This document shows, piece after piece, positions 24,878-34,189 of a stretch of DNA of 64,000 bases. The stretch's first letter is position 1. Each line of letters opens with the position of its first letter. The notes below the pieces were generated by a model. The model saw nothing but the letters and a program-made list of their open reading frames with translations. It was not told the DNA's origin and searched no databases. Source of the stretch: Erysipelotrichaceae bacterium (GTDB lineage: Bacteria > Bacillota_I > Bacilli_A > Erysipelotrichales > Erysipelotrichaceae); the NCBI GenBank assembly GCA_017431825.1, contig JAFRKI010000005.1:1-64000 (forward strand), in the 5' to 3' direction. The position numbers and the translations under genes were made by a program.

Positions 24878-27601
24878 ATGGATTACAAAGACACGCTGCA
24901 GATGCCTGATACCGAATTTGAGATGAGAGGCAATCTGCCTACCAAAGAACCGGGAATTCTGGAAAAATGGGAAAAGGACGACCATTATCATAAGATCCTG
25001 GAAAAGAACAGGGATCATACGCCTTTTGTGTTGCATGATGGTCCGCCGTATGCCAACGGTAACCTGCATGCGGGCACGGCCATGAACCGTATCATCAAGG
25101 ACATCATCGTCAGATCCAAAGGCATGGCCGGTTATTATTCACCGTTTTTCCCGGGCTGGGATACCCATGGTCTGCCGATCGAGAATGCTATTCAGAAGCT
25201 CGGCGTCAACCGCAAGGAAGTATCGCCGAAGGAATTCAGAGAAAAATGCGAAGAATATGCTCATTCCCAGATCGCCCAGCAGATGGCGACCGAAAAGAGA
25301 CTGGGACAGGTAGCCGACTACGATAATCCATATATCACCCTTAACAAGGAATTTGAAGCCCGTCAGGTAAGGTGCTTTGCGAAGATGGCGCTGGACGGCA
25401 TGATCTTCCAGGGTCTTAAGCCGATCTACTGGTCACCGTATCAGGAGACGGCCATCGCCGATTCGGAGATCGTATATTTTGACGTCAAGGATCCGACGAT
25501 CTTTGTCACCTTTGACGTAGCCGATCCTAAGGGCGTGCTGGAAGGTGATGAGAAATTCGTCATCTGGACCACTACTCCTTGGACCTTGCCGGCCAACGTG
25601 GCTATTACTCTCCATCCTGATCTGGAATATGCCGTCGTGGATACGGAGAAAGGCAAGCTGATCTTCCTTTCGTCATTAAAGGATCAGCTCCTGGAGAAAT
25701 TCGAATTAAGCGGAAAGGTCCTGAAGACCTTCAAGGGCAGGGAGCTTGAATTCGTCGAATGCAGGCACTGCCTGTATCCGGAAAAAAGAAGCATCGTCGT
25801 CTTAGCCGATTACGTAACCGATGAAGACGGTACGGGATGTGTCCATACCGCCGGCGGTCACGGTCTTGATGACTTCTATACGACGCAGAAATACGGTCTG
25901 CCGACAGTCTGCCCGGTTGACGAAAAGGGCGAATTTACCGCTGAAGCCGGTGAAAGACTGCAGGGCAAGTTCGTACTCGATGCCAATAAAGACATCACAG
26001 TATGGCTCGATGAACTGGGTTCCTTACTGAAACTGGAATGGGTGACTCACTCCTATCCGCATGATGACCGCTTAAAGAAGAAAGTCATCTTCAGGGCTAC
26101 TGTTCAGTGGTTCGCATCTATCGAAAAGATCAAGCCGCAGCTTCTGGAAGCCATCAAAAACGTCAAGTGGTGGAACTCCTTCGGTGAAGTCCGTCTTACC
26201 AACATGATCAAGGACCGTAAGGACTGGTGTATCTCAAGACAGAGGCTCTGGGGTGTTCCGATCCCTATCATCTATAACGAAGACAGATCGCCGATCATCG
26301 AAGAGGAAGTCTTTGAACATATCGCTGAACTCTTTGAAGAAAAAGGCTCCAACGTCTGGTTCGAATCCGAAGCTAAAGACCTTCTGCCTGAAGGCTATAC
26401 CAATCCGAAGTCTCCTAACGGCAGATTCACCAAGGAGACCGATATCATGGACGTCTGGTTCGATTCCGGTTCATCCTGGAACGAACTGATCGCCAGGGGC
26501 TATGAATATCCGTGTGATCTGTACTTTGAAGGTTCAGATCAGTACCGCGGCTGGTTCAACTCTTCACTGATCGTATCGGTCGCCACTCACGGCAGCGCTC
26601 CCTATAAATCCGTATTGTCTCACGGCTACGTCTGCGACTCCAAGGGCGAAGCCATGCATAAATCGGTAGGCAACGTCGTCAATCCGCTGGATATCATCGC
26701 CAAATACGGTGCCGATATCCTGAGACTCTGGGCGGCCAGCGAAGATTTCAGAGCCGACATGAGGATCGGCGATTCCAACCTGAAACAGGTATCCGATCAG
26801 TACCGCAAGGTCAGGAATACCTTCAGGTTCCTCTTGGGCAATACCAGCGACTTTACAGGCGATCCGGTACCGTATAAGGAACTGGAACCGATCGACAGAT
26901 TCATGATGGTAGCCCTCAATGACATGCTCACAAAGGTCAGAAACGCCTATGAGAACTACGACTTCGTCCTGGCATCTTCAACGATGACCAACTTCATGAC
27001 CAATGAGCTCTCATCCTACTACTGCGACTATGCCAAGGACATCCTTTACTGTGACGGTAAGACTTCATTAAGAAGAAGACAGGTCCAGACGGTCCTTGTC
27101 AAGGCGATCGATGTGCTGGTCAAGCTCTGGGCTCCGATCCTCTGCTTCACCAGTGAAGAAGTATATACATTCGCTAAAGGCAAAGAAGGAAGCGTTCACT
27201 ACACCCACTTCCCGGAACCGGAAGAATTTGAAGACAGCGATGAGATCAGAAACAGTTTTGAAAGACTGCATAAGATCAGAGATGATGCCTTCAAGGCTCT
27301 GGAAGAAGTAAGACAGTCCAAGGAGATCGGCAAGTCCCTGGAGGCTCATGTGCTCCTGCAGGTAAATGAGGATGATAAGAAGCTACTGCTCGATAACTTC
27401 GGTGGCAGGATCAACCAGTGGCTGATCGTATCCAAGGTAAGTCTCGTCGATGAGGAGCTGCCTAAATACGAAGTATGCGGCGTCAAGGTCCTCAAGGCCG
27501 AAGGTGTCGTCTGTCCGCGCTGCTGGAACATTACCGAAAGCAGTAATGAAGAGGGCTTGTGTGACAGATGTGTAAGCGTACTGGCTGATCTTGATAAATA
27601 G
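24878..27601 (+). CDS. ileS: Isoleucine-tRNA ligase
   Basis: A 907-residue class I synthetase. ATG 24878 follows GGGAGGA; GTG 24863 overlaps that site. DGPPYANGNLHAGTAMNR (about 54-71) holds the first ATP-binding signature, here HAGT instead of HIGH. The editing domain has WTTTPWTLPANVAI and GTGCVHTAGGHG. The tRNA-facing DVWFDSGSSWNE and DQYRGWFNSSL segments are normal. The KMSKS loop reads AMHKS at 592-596. The C-terminal zinc finger has CPRCW and CDRC. Specificity is supported by the T-box with an ATC specifier just upstream. Confidence 0.96.
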   Translation: MDYKDTLQMPDTEFEMRGNLPTKEPGILEKWEKDDHYHKILEKNRDHTPFVLHDGPPYANGNLHAGTAMNRIIKDIIVRSKGMAGYYSPFFPGWDTHGLPIENAIQKLGVNRKEVSPKEFREKCEEYAHSQIAQQMATEKRLGQVADYDNPYITLNKEFEARQVRCFAKMALDGMIFQGLKPIYWSPYQETAIADSEIVYFDVKDPTIFVTFDVADPKGVLEGDEKFVIWTTTPWTLPANVAITLHPDLEYAVVDTEKGKLIFLSSLKDQLLEKFELSGKVLKTFKGRELEFVECRHCLYPEKRSIVVLADYVTDEDGTGCVHTAGGHGLDDFYTTQKYGLPTVCPVDEKGEFTAEAGERLQGKFVLDANKDITVWLDELGSLLKLEWVTHSYPHDDRLKKKVIFRATVQWFASIEKIKPQLLEAIKNVKWWNSFGEVRLTNMIKDRKDWCISRQRLWGVPIPIIYNEDRSPIIEEEVFEHIAELFEEKGSNVWFESEAKDLLPEGYTNPKSPNGRFTKETDIMDVWFDSGSSWNELIARGYEYPCDLYFEGSDQYRGWFNSSLIVSVATHGSAPYKSVLSHGYVCDSKGEAMHKSVGNVVNPLDIIAKYGADILRLWAASEDFRADMRIGDSNLKQVSDQYRKVRNTFRFLLGNTSDFTGDPVPYKELEPIDRFMMVALNDMLTKVRNAYENYDFVLASSTMTNFMTNELSSYYCDYAKDILYCDGKTSLRRRQVQTVLVKAIDVLVKLWAPILCFTSEEVYTFAKGKEGSVHYTHFPEPEEFEDSDEIRNSFERLHKIRDDAFKALEEVRQSKEIGKSLEAHVLLQVNEDDKKLLLDNFGGRINQWLIVSKVSLVDEELPKYEVCGVKVLKAEGVVCPRCWNITESSNEEGLCDRCVSVLADLDK

Positions 27602-27648
27602 TCCGTTTTAAACTCAATAAGATAGAATATAAGTGAGGAGGATAAAAA

Positions 27649-28545
27649 ATGGAAAAGGCAAAAGTCTATTTTACGAAAGAATTGACACCTGAAAAAGTTC
27701 TGGAAATGTACAGACTTTTAGGAAAAGAACTTCCGGGCAGGGTTGCCTGTAAGGTACATTCAGGCGAAGACGGCAATCAGAACTATCTGCGTCCTGAATT
27801 CTGGAAACCGATGATCGATGCCGTAAAGGGCACGGTCGTAGAATGCAATACCGCATATCCGGGTGAAAGAGATACTACTGACAAGCATAAAAAGCTTATC
27901 AAAGATCACAAATGGGATTCCTATTTCGATGTCGATATCATGGATGCTTCTGAAGAAGTATCACTGCCGATCGAAAACGGCAAGCAGCTTGATGAAGACA
28001 TCGTCGGCAAGGATCTGCTTAACTATGATTCGATGCTGGTACTGTCTCATTTCAAAGGACATCCGATGGGCGGTTTCGGCGGAGCTCTTAAGCAGCTCAG
28101 TATCGGCTGTGCATCTTCCAACGGAAAGACCAACATCCATTCCGGCGGAGCCCGTAAGAAAGGCAACAACATCATGACTGACGGCAGTTTCGATACGCCG
28201 CAGGACATCTTCCTGGAATCCATGGCTGATGCGGCCGGAGCAGTCGTAAGACACTTTAACGGCAATATCGCCTTCATCAACGTGGCCAAGAACCTCTCGG
28301 TCGACTGTGACTGCGTAGGTGACGGCCAGGCTGCCGATCCGTGCATGGAAGATATCGGTATCTTCGTATCCCTTGACCCGGTAGCTATCGATCAGGCCTG
28401 CATCGATATGGTCAAAGCCAGTGACGATCCGGGCAAGGAGACCTTCATGGAAAGAGTCAACTCCAGACATGGCACTCACACCATCGATACGGCTTATGAA
28501 CTCGGTGTCGGCAACAAGGAATACGAATTGATCGTCATCGATTAA
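27649..28545 (+). CDS. DUF362 family protein
   Basis: 298 residues covering the DUF362 core: KVHSGEDGNQNYLRPEF, the VECNTAYPGERDTTDKHKKL region, LSHFKGHPMGGFGGALK and DPVAIDQACIDMV. Many family members add a C-terminal ferredoxin domain, but here there is none; scattered cysteines include DCDCVGDGQAADPC. The family's reaction is not established. GAGGAGG gives a strong ribosome site and TAGAAT lies about 20 nt upstream of it. A terminator follows, so it is probably monocistronic. Confidence 0.85.
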   Translation: MEKAKVYFTKELTPEKVLEMYRLLGKELPGRVACKVHSGEDGNQNYLRPEFWKPMIDAVKGTVVECNTAYPGERDTTDKHKKLIKDHKWDSYFDVDIMDASEEVSLPIENGKQLDEDIVGKDLLNYDSMLVLSHFKGHPMGGFGGALKQLSIGCASSNGKTNIHSGGARKKGNNIMTDGSFDTPQDIFLESMADAAGAVVRHFNGNIAFINVAKNLSVDCDCVGDGQAADPCMEDIGIFVSLDPVAIDQACIDMVKASDDPGKETFMERVNSRHGTHTIDTAYELGVGNKEYELIVID

Positions 28546-28555
28546 CCGATCATTC

Positions 28556-28583
28556 AAAAGGTCCATCTTGGATGGACCTTTTT
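28556..28583 (+). terminator. Intrinsic terminator after the DUF362 gene
   Basis: A 12-bp perfect stem AAAAGGTCCATC / GATGGACCTTTT with a 3-nt loop, ending in T5. Confidence 0.93.
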
Positions 28584-28632
28584 ATCTGTGTTAATATATT
28601 GTATGTCTTAACTGTGTTAAGAATACCGTTAT

Positions 28633-30369
28633 ATGTTCGATTTACTGTTTAAATATACGAAAGACGGCTGGTGGGCTGCCATCCTGGGACCGGTAATGGT
28701 CATCCTGGAGATCGTTTTTGACGTGGCCATTCCTTATGCCATGTCCTTGATCATCGACCAGGGCATCAACGCCAGAGGCGGTGACATCAGCTACATCATG
28801 AGGATCGGACTGGTCATGCTGGGACTGGCGCTTTTGGCCGGCATCGCCGGAGCGCTTTCAGGCATCTTCGCCAGTATCGCATCCTGCCGCTTCGTTCGCA
28901 ATATCAGGAATGCCATGATGGAAAAGATCCAGTCCTATGACTTCAAAAACATTGAAAAGTTCCCGGTATCTTCGGTAGTCGTCAGGATGACTTCCGACAT
29001 GCGGATGCTGAGAATGGCTTATACCTCGATCGTAAGGATGATGGTCAGGACCCCGGTCAATCTCATTATTACTTTGATTATGATCATAAGACTGCACAGT
29101 ACTCTGGCTCTGATCTTTGCGGTAGCCGTACCGGTACTGGGCTGCGGACTCATATACATACTGAAGACCGCCAGACCAAGGTTCAGGGTCATGATGAAGA
29201 AATTCGACGGCATGAATTCCAACCTCAAGGAAAACATTGAAGGGATCAGAGTCGTCAAGACCTTTGTCAGGGCCGACTATGAAGAAGACAAGTTCAGTTA
29301 CGTGTCCAAGGATGTCATGGTCACCCAGAGGTTTGCGGAAAGCATCGTCATTCTGAACCAGCCTTTCTTTGAACTGGTAATGTATGCCTGCATGATAGCG
29401 GTCGCCTGGTTCGGCGGCAAGTTCATCATCACCGGATCCCTCAGCACCGGACAGTTCATGTCCTATCTTTCCTATGTCAGACAGATCCTGTTCTCGCTGC
29501 TGGGCTTATCGATGGCCCTGATGCAGATAGTAAATGCCCGGGCTTCCGTCGACAGAGCCAACGAACTGCTCAATGAGGTTCCGTATATCGATGATTCCGA
29601 GGCTGATCCGGATCTGATGGTAAAGAACGGTTCGATCGAACTTAAGAACGTTTATTTCAAGTATTTCGAAGAAGCGGAGAAACCGACGCTTTCAAATATC
29701 AATCTCAAGATAAAATCCGGAGAGACCATCGGCATCCTGGGTCCGACCGGTGCCGGAAAGTCGACGCTGGTCCAGCTGATACCGCGTCTTTATGATATCT
29801 ATTCCGGCAAGATCAAAGTCGGCGGCAAGGACATCAAAGACTATAAGCTGAGAAACCTCAGAGAAGGCGTATCAATGGTCTTACAGAAGAATACGCTGTT
29901 TTCCGGTACCATAGAAGACAATATGCGCTGGGGCAATCCTGACGCTTCCTTTGAAGAGATAGTGGAGGCCTGTAAGAATGCTCAGGCTCATGATTTCATC
30001 ATGAGTTTTCCTGAGGGCTATGATACGATGCTGGAACAGGGCGGTACCAACGTTTCCGGCGGCCAGAGACAGAGGCTTTGTATCGCCAGAGCTCTTTTGA
30101 AGAAGCCGAAGATCATCATCCTCGATGATTCGACCAGTGCCGTCGATACCGATACCGACCGCAGGATACAGCTGGCCTTAAAGAAGAAGCTCGCTGACAT
30201 GACGACCATCATCATTGCCCAGCGGGTCAACTCTGTCAAGGAGTGCGACCGCATCATCATCATGAATGACGGTATGATCGAAGATATCGGTACTCATAAA
30301 GAGCTGCTCAAACGTAATGAAGTCTACCGCGACTTATATACCACACAGCAGCAGGGGGTGGCAGAATAA
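28633..30369 (+). CDS. Heterodimeric ABC exporter subunit with degenerate ATPase site
   Basis: A 578-residue half-transporter: a six-helix ABC membrane domain (about 1-310) then an ATPase domain. Walker A GPTGAGKSTLVQL and signature NVSGGQRQRL are normal. The Walker B motif continues with aspartate D499 (ILDDSTSAVD) where the catalytic glutamate is expected, and the switch histidine is Q530 (IIIAQRVNSV). This is the pattern of the inactive-site partner in heterodimeric exporters such as BmrC/BmrD or TM287/288. The stop overlaps the next gene by 1 nt. Multidrug or lipid export is likely; the substrate is unknown. Confidence 0.9.
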   Translation: MFDLLFKYTKDGWWAAILGPVMVILEIVFDVAIPYAMSLIIDQGINARGGDISYIMRIGLVMLGLALLAGIAGALSGIFASIASCRFVRNIRNAMMEKIQSYDFKNIEKFPVSSVVVRMTSDMRMLRMAYTSIVRMMVRTPVNLIITLIMIIRLHSTLALIFAVAVPVLGCGLIYILKTARPRFRVMMKKFDGMNSNLKENIEGIRVVKTFVRADYEEDKFSYVSKDVMVTQRFAESIVILNQPFFELVMYACMIAVAWFGGKFIITGSLSTGQFMSYLSYVRQILFSLLGLSMALMQIVNARASVDRANELLNEVPYIDDSEADPDLMVKNGSIELKNVYFKYFEEAEKPTLSNINLKIKSGETIGILGPTGAGKSTLVQLIPRLYDIYSGKIKVGGKDIKDYKLRNLREGVSMVLQKNTLFSGTIEDNMRWGNPDASFEEIVEACKNAQAHDFIMSFPEGYDTMLEQGGTNVSGGQRQRLCIARALLKKPKIIILDDSTSAVDTDTDRRIQLALKKKLADMTTIIIAQRVNSVKECDRIIIMNDGMIEDIGTHKELLKRNEVYRDLYTTQQQGVAE

Positions 30370-32246
30370 TGGCCCAGACAAGATACCGTCAGATCAGAAC
30401 TGCCAGAGCCCATAACGTGGGCGGTACCATCGGCAGACTATTGAGCTATATCGCCAAGTACAACAGAGGCCGTTTCATCCTGGCCCTCATCTGTACTGTT
30501 TTGTCGTCCCTGACCGGTGTTGCGAGCTCCTATTTCTTCACGCCGATCATCAATAACTACATCGTTCCTTATATCGGCAAGACCAGCGTCGATATGAGCG
30601 GTTTTGCGAAGATGCTTTCGGTCATGGCTTCTATTTATGTGGCAGGCGTCTGTGCCACCTTCATCAAGCAGAAGATGATGTCCCTGGTTGCCACAGGTAT
30701 GCTGGATGACCTGAGGGAAGACCTCTTCAACAAGATGCAGGATCTGCCGGTCAGTTTCTTTGACTCCAAGACCCATGGCCAGATCATGGTCTATTTCACC
30801 AATGACGTCGACATGACCAGACCGATGGTCGCTGAGACCATACCGGTACTGATCACGGCCGTTACGACTCTGGTCGGCTGTTTTGTAATGATGGCCATCC
30901 TCAACTTCAGACTGATGCTGGTGGTCTTTGCCTCCATGCTGGTGATCGTTTATATAACTGCCTGGGTTGCCAAGAGCTCCAATAAATACTTTGCCAAGCT
31001 GCAGGTACAGGTATCCAATATCAACGGATATGTCGAAGAGTACTTCAGCGGCCAGAAGGTGGTAAAGGTCTTCAATCATGAAAATGAAGTAATAGCCGGT
31101 TTCAGAGCTTATAACGACGATCTCTATGAGAATTCGGTCAAGACCAATATGATCGGATCGATCATGTTCCCGGTAAATGCCAACCTGGCTTACTTCGCTT
31201 ATGCGATCGTAGCCGTTATCGGTGCCTATATGTGCATAAAAGGCGAGATGAGCCTTGGTGTACTGGCATCTTTCCTGCTTTATGTAAGACAGTTCTCCGG
31301 ACCTGTTTCCAACCTGTCGCAGCAGTTCAACGGCTTCATGATGTCGTTGGCCGGTGCCGAAAGAGTATTTGATCTGATGGACATGGCCGGTGAAGTCAAT
31401 AACGGCAAGGTCAGACTTATCAACGTCGAGAAGAAGGGCAGGAAGCTCATCGAAACCAAGGAAAAGACCCGCCGCTGGGCCTGGAAGAAGCCTAACGGTG
31501 AACTGGTCGAACTGAAAGGTGACGTCAGACTCAAGAACGTCGACTTCTCCTATGTGGAAGGAAAGAAGGTCCTTCATAATATATCCTTATACGCCAAACC
31601 GGGCCAGAAGATCGCCTTTGTGGGATCGACCGGTGCCGGCAAGACTACGATCACCAACCTGCTCAACCGGTTCTATGACATCCAGAAAGGTACCATCACC
31701 TATGACGGCATCGACATCAAGGACATCAATAAGGATGACCTGCGCAGATCGATCGGTGTGGTATTACAGGATACCAATCTTTTCTCCGGTACGGTAATGG
31801 ACAACATCCGTTACGGAAGACTGGATGCGACAGATGAGGAATGCATAAAGGCTGCCAAGCTCTGCAATGCGGACTCCTTCATAACGAGGCTTCCGCAGGG
31901 ATATAACACGATGCTGAGTGCCAACGGCGCCAATCTTTCACAGGGTCAGAGACAGCTCCTCAACATCGCCAGATGTGCTGTTGCCGATCCTCCGGTAATG
32001 ATACTGGATGAGGCGACATCTTCCATCGATACCCATACCGAGAAACTGATCGAAAAGGGCCTCGATGAACTGATGAAAGGAAGGACGACCTTTGTCATTG
32101 CCCACAGGCTTTCGACCGTAAGGAATGCCAATGCGATCATCGTCCTCGAGCACGGTTCCATCATCGAAAGAGGCGACCATGACGATCTGCTTAAGGAAAA
32201 GGGCAGATACTATCAGTTATATACCGGTAAAGCCGAACTGAACTAA
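30369..32246 (+). CDS. Heterodimeric ABC exporter subunit with canonical ATPase site
   Basis: A 625-residue partner of the preceding gene. The membrane domain has six helices, and a short Arg/Lys-rich N-terminus precedes them. Walker A GSTGAGKTTITN, Walker B VMILDEATSSID with catalytic E548, and switch H579 (VIAHRLSTV) are intact. Its signature is NLSQGQRQ rather than LSGGQ, so it supplies the weaker signature to the partner's degenerate site. A basic insert (EKKGRKLIETKEKTRRW) lies before the ATPase domain. It starts on the TAATG overlap. Confidence 0.9.
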   Translation: MAQTRYRQIRTARAHNVGGTIGRLLSYIAKYNRGRFILALICTVLSSLTGVASSYFFTPIINNYIVPYIGKTSVDMSGFAKMLSVMASIYVAGVCATFIKQKMMSLVATGMLDDLREDLFNKMQDLPVSFFDSKTHGQIMVYFTNDVDMTRPMVAETIPVLITAVTTLVGCFVMMAILNFRLMLVVFASMLVIVYITAWVAKSSNKYFAKLQVQVSNINGYVEEYFSGQKVVKVFNHENEVIAGFRAYNDDLYENSVKTNMIGSIMFPVNANLAYFAYAIVAVIGAYMCIKGEMSLGVLASFLLYVRQFSGPVSNLSQQFNGFMMSLAGAERVFDLMDMAGEVNNGKVRLINVEKKGRKLIETKEKTRRWAWKKPNGELVELKGDVRLKNVDFSYVEGKKVLHNISLYAKPGQKIAFVGSTGAGKTTITNLLNRFYDIQKGTITYDGIDIKDINKDDLRRSIGVVLQDTNLFSGTVMDNIRYGRLDATDEECIKAAKLCNADSFITRLPQGYNTMLSANGANLSQGQRQLLNIARCAVADPPVMILDEATSSIDTHTEKLIEKGLDELMKGRTTFVIAHRLSTVRNANAIIVLEHGSIIERGDHDDLLKEKGRYYQLYTGKAELN

Positions 32247-32274
32247 TAAGAAGTGGGAACACTTCTTATTAATT
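32244..32274 (+). terminator. Terminator hairpin containing the ABC exporter stop codon
   Basis: TAATAAGAAGTG-GGAA-CACTTCTTATTA, 12-bp stem. The stop TAA (32244-32246) is the first three bases of the stem. The T tract is poor (ATTT). Confidence 0.72.
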
Positions 32275-32283
32275 TGCTATAAT
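32275..32283 (+). promoter_or_regulatory. Extended -10 promoter of the PerM-like gene (leaderless)
   Basis: TGCTATAAT, then 6 nt, then ATG 32290. No ribosome site is present. Confidence 0.75.
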
Positions 32284-32289
32284 TAAGAT

Positions 32290-33426
32290 ATGCACAAGTT
32301 CTTTAAGGATGCTGATATCAGAAAGAGCATTGCCATCATAACGGTCAGCGGAATACTGATCTCTTTATTCGTTATCCTTCTGACGCATTTTACGGATTTT
32401 AAGGAGATACTCAGGAATCTGTTTACCGCTCTGTCACCGTTTATCTGGGGCATCCTTTTTGCGGCTATTTTAGGCAAGCTGGCGATCAGGATAGAGACAT
32501 CCCTGCCGGCGAAACTTTCCTATAAAACCAGAAGATTCATCGGTGCCATCATTTCGGTGCTGCTGCTGATCATAGTCATCACGGTATTCGTTATCGTCAT
32601 AACCCCGACGTTAGTCGAAAGCATCGGTTCCATATCGACGGTCCTCAAGAACTTTGCGAATGATCCGAGTGCCTGGATCAGCAATATCGAAAACTCGCTG
32701 CATCTGCCTGACGACATAGTCAAAAGCATCTATACCTATTCCAACAATATCGCCCAGTCCATCTGGAAAGTGGCTCAGGACTTCATTCCGACCATCCTTT
32801 CGGCGACCGTGGCTACGGTGAGTGGTATCGTCAATTTTATTATCGGTCTCATCATCTGCCTGTATATCCTTATGGACAGACAGAAACTGGCCGTTTCCTT
32901 AAAGAGACTTGCCACCGTCATGCTGGATCAGAGACAGTATGTCAAGGGAAGAAAGATCATGTATCTTTCCATTGAAAAGTTCGCTAATTTCTTCAGCGGT
33001 AAGATCCTCGATTCGATCATCATCGGTATCATCTGCTTTATCTGCATGATGTTCATCAATCAGCAGTATGCCGCCCTGATCTCCATGGTCATCGGCGTCA
33101 CCAATATCATCCCGTTCTTCGGTCCGTTCATCGGTGCCGTGCCTTGTGCTCTGATATTGCTGATCGTGGAACCTTTCGACTGCCTGATCTTCGTCATCAT
33201 GGTCATCATCCTGCAGCAGGTCGACGGCAATATCATCGGCCCGAGGATCCTGGGCAATTCCGTAGGACTCAGTTCCTTATGGATCATGTTTGCGATCATC
33301 GTCGGCGGCTATTATTTCGGTTTCTACGGGATGCTGCTGGGCGTACCGGTCTTCTCGGTCTTCTACTACATGATCAAGGAATCCGTTGACGATCGTCTGG
33401 AAGAAAAAAACAAGGAAGCTGACTGA
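32290..33426 (+). CDS. AI-2E/PerM-family membrane transporter
   Basis: A 378-residue protein with about eight helices. The C-terminal family block is clear: GVTNIIPFFGPFIGAVPCALILL, QQVDGNIIGPRILGNSVGLSS and GYYFGFYGMLLGVPVFSV. The family includes autoinducer-2 exporters and sodium/proton antiporters; the substrate here is unknown. It has a leaderless start 6 nt after TGCTATAAT. Its stop codon sits in the loop of its own terminator, so the transcript would be almost all coding. Confidence 0.87.
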   Translation: MHKFFKDADIRKSIAIITVSGILISLFVILLTHFTDFKEILRNLFTALSPFIWGILFAAILGKLAIRIETSLPAKLSYKTRRFIGAIISVLLLIIVITVFVIVITPTLVESIGSISTVLKNFANDPSAWISNIENSLHLPDDIVKSIYTYSNNIAQSIWKVAQDFIPTILSATVATVSGIVNFIIGLIICLYILMDRQKLAVSLKRLATVMLDQRQYVKGRKIMYLSIEKFANFFSGKILDSIIIGIICFICMMFINQQYAALISMVIGVTNIIPFFGPFIGAVPCALILLIVEPFDCLIFVIMVIILQQVDGNIIGPRILGNSVGLSSLWIMFAIIVGGYYFGFYGMLLGVPVFSVFYYMIKESVDDRLEEKNKEAD

Positions 33427-33439
33427 CAGCTTCCTTTTT
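33412..33439. terminator. Bidirectional terminator holding the PerM stop codon
   Basis: AAGGAAGCT / AGCTTCCTT with a 7-nt loop that contains the PerM stop TGA (33424-33426). T5 follows on the plus strand, and TTGTTTTTTT on the minus strand serves nifU, whose stop is at 33438-33440. Confidence 0.9.
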
Positions 33440-33689
33440 AGAAATCAAGATCCGGGACGAAGAGCCTGACGTCTTTTATTCCTTCGACTTCATCCATGAT
33501 GAGGGCACCGATGCCTTCCTTTAAGGTCTGCTCCAGAGCCATGCAGCCGATGCAGGCTCCCATGACCGATACATAGACGATATCGTCTTCAAGTTTTATG
33601 AAAGTCACATCACCGCCGTCGGCCTGGATGTAAGGACGTATTTTCTCGATCGTCTTGATAACCTGTTTTTCTTTTTCTGAATATTCCAT
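33438..33689 (-). CDS. NifU C-terminal domain iron-sulfur scaffold protein
   Basis: An 83-residue Nfu-type protein. RPYIQADGGDVTF and GACIGCMALEQTLKEGI carry the two cysteines (CxxC) that bind or transfer an Fe-S cluster. The start is ATG 33689, giving MEYSEKEKQ; the longer frame from 33707 begins inside the promoter. TATAAT on the minus strand lies 9 nt before this ATG and there is no ribosome site. It is divergent from the S1 gene and convergent with the PerM gene. Confidence 0.9.
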   Translation of the reverse strand: MEYSEKEKQVIKTIEKIRPYIQADGGDVTFIKLEDDIVYVSVMGACIGCMALEQTLKEGIGALIMDEVEGIKDVRLFVPDLDF

Positions 33690-33698
33690 AACGTTATA

Positions 33699-33704
33699 AT
33701 TATA
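33699..33704 (-). promoter_or_regulatory. -10 promoter of the NifU-like gene
   Basis: TATAAT on the minus strand, 9 nt before ATG 33689. This predicts a leader of about 2-3 nt. Confidence 0.55.
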
Positions 33705-33739
33705 CACCAGAGGCCCGTAAAAGTCCTTTTAAATTGTAG

Positions 33740-33745
33740 TATAAT
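33740..33745 (+). promoter_or_regulatory. -10 promoter of the S1-domain gene (leaderless)
   Basis: TATAAT, 6 nt (CAGTGT), then ATG 33752. No ribosome site is present. Confidence 0.7.
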
Positions 33746-33751
33746 CAGTGT

Positions 33752-34111
33752 ATGAGCCAGATAGATGAGTACAAGGTAGGAATGACCGTTTACGGCAAGA
33801 TCTCCGGCATAAAGCCTTACGGAGCTTTCGTGGCCTTTGATAACGGCGTCAGCGGACTGATCCACATATCGGAGCTTTCCAACGGCTTCGTCAGAAACAT
33901 CTCCCACTTCGTACAGGTCGGCGATTATTTCATGCTGAAGGTCATCGACATCGACCGGGAACACAGACAGCTGCGTCTCTCGTTCAAGGCTCTGGAACAG
34001 AATACCCGTAAGCATACCCGCCGCGTCAGGTTCGAGGGCATGCCGGAAAGCGTCAAGGGCTTCGGTTCCCTCAGCGACAGCCTCGATAAATGGGTCAAGG
34101 ATAAGAGCTGA
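33752..34111 (+). CDS. S1 RNA-binding domain protein (GSP13/CvfD-like)
   Basis: 119 residues with one S1 domain at about 8-80: VGMTVYGKISGIKPYGAFVAFDNGVSGLIHISELS, then VKVIDIDREHRQLRLSFKAL-like strands. A basic tail (NTRKHTRRVRFEG) follows. The size and layout match B. subtilis YugI/GSP13, a ribosome-associated stress protein. It has a leaderless start, and its terminator begins at the last base of its stop codon. It lies directly before pgi, as yugI does near pgi in Bacillus. Confidence 0.87.
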   Translation: MSQIDEYKVGMTVYGKISGIKPYGAFVAFDNGVSGLIHISELSNGFVRNISHFVQVGDYFMLKVIDIDREHRQLRLSFKALEQNTRKHTRRVRFEGMPESVKGFGSLSDSLDKWVKDKS

Positions 34112-34132
34112 AAGTCATTATGACTTTTTTAA
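34111..34132 (+). terminator. Terminator abutting the S1-gene stop codon
   Basis: AAAGTCA-TTA-TGACTTT, followed by T. The last base of the TGA stop is the first base of the stem. Confidence 0.85.
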
Positions 34133-34154
34133 TTTGCCTATGTTGAATGGGACT

Positions 34155-34163
34155 TGCTAAAAT
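34155..34163 (+). promoter_or_regulatory. Extended -10 promoter of pgi
   Basis: TGCTAAAAT with a weak TTGCCT 18 bp upstream. The leader of about 20 nt has an AAGGA ribosome site. Confidence 0.55.
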
Positions 34164-34189
34164 GAAAACGCAAAAGAAGGACGGAACTT

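Noticed and set aside
24715-24909. Small open frame upstream of ileS
   Set aside because: It lies within the T-box leader and terminator and has no ribosome site.
30438-31577. 379-codon open frame on the minus strand
   Set aside because: It lies wholly opposite the second ABC exporter gene, shows no domain, and is rich in His/Asp as expected for a reverse shadow of a real gene.
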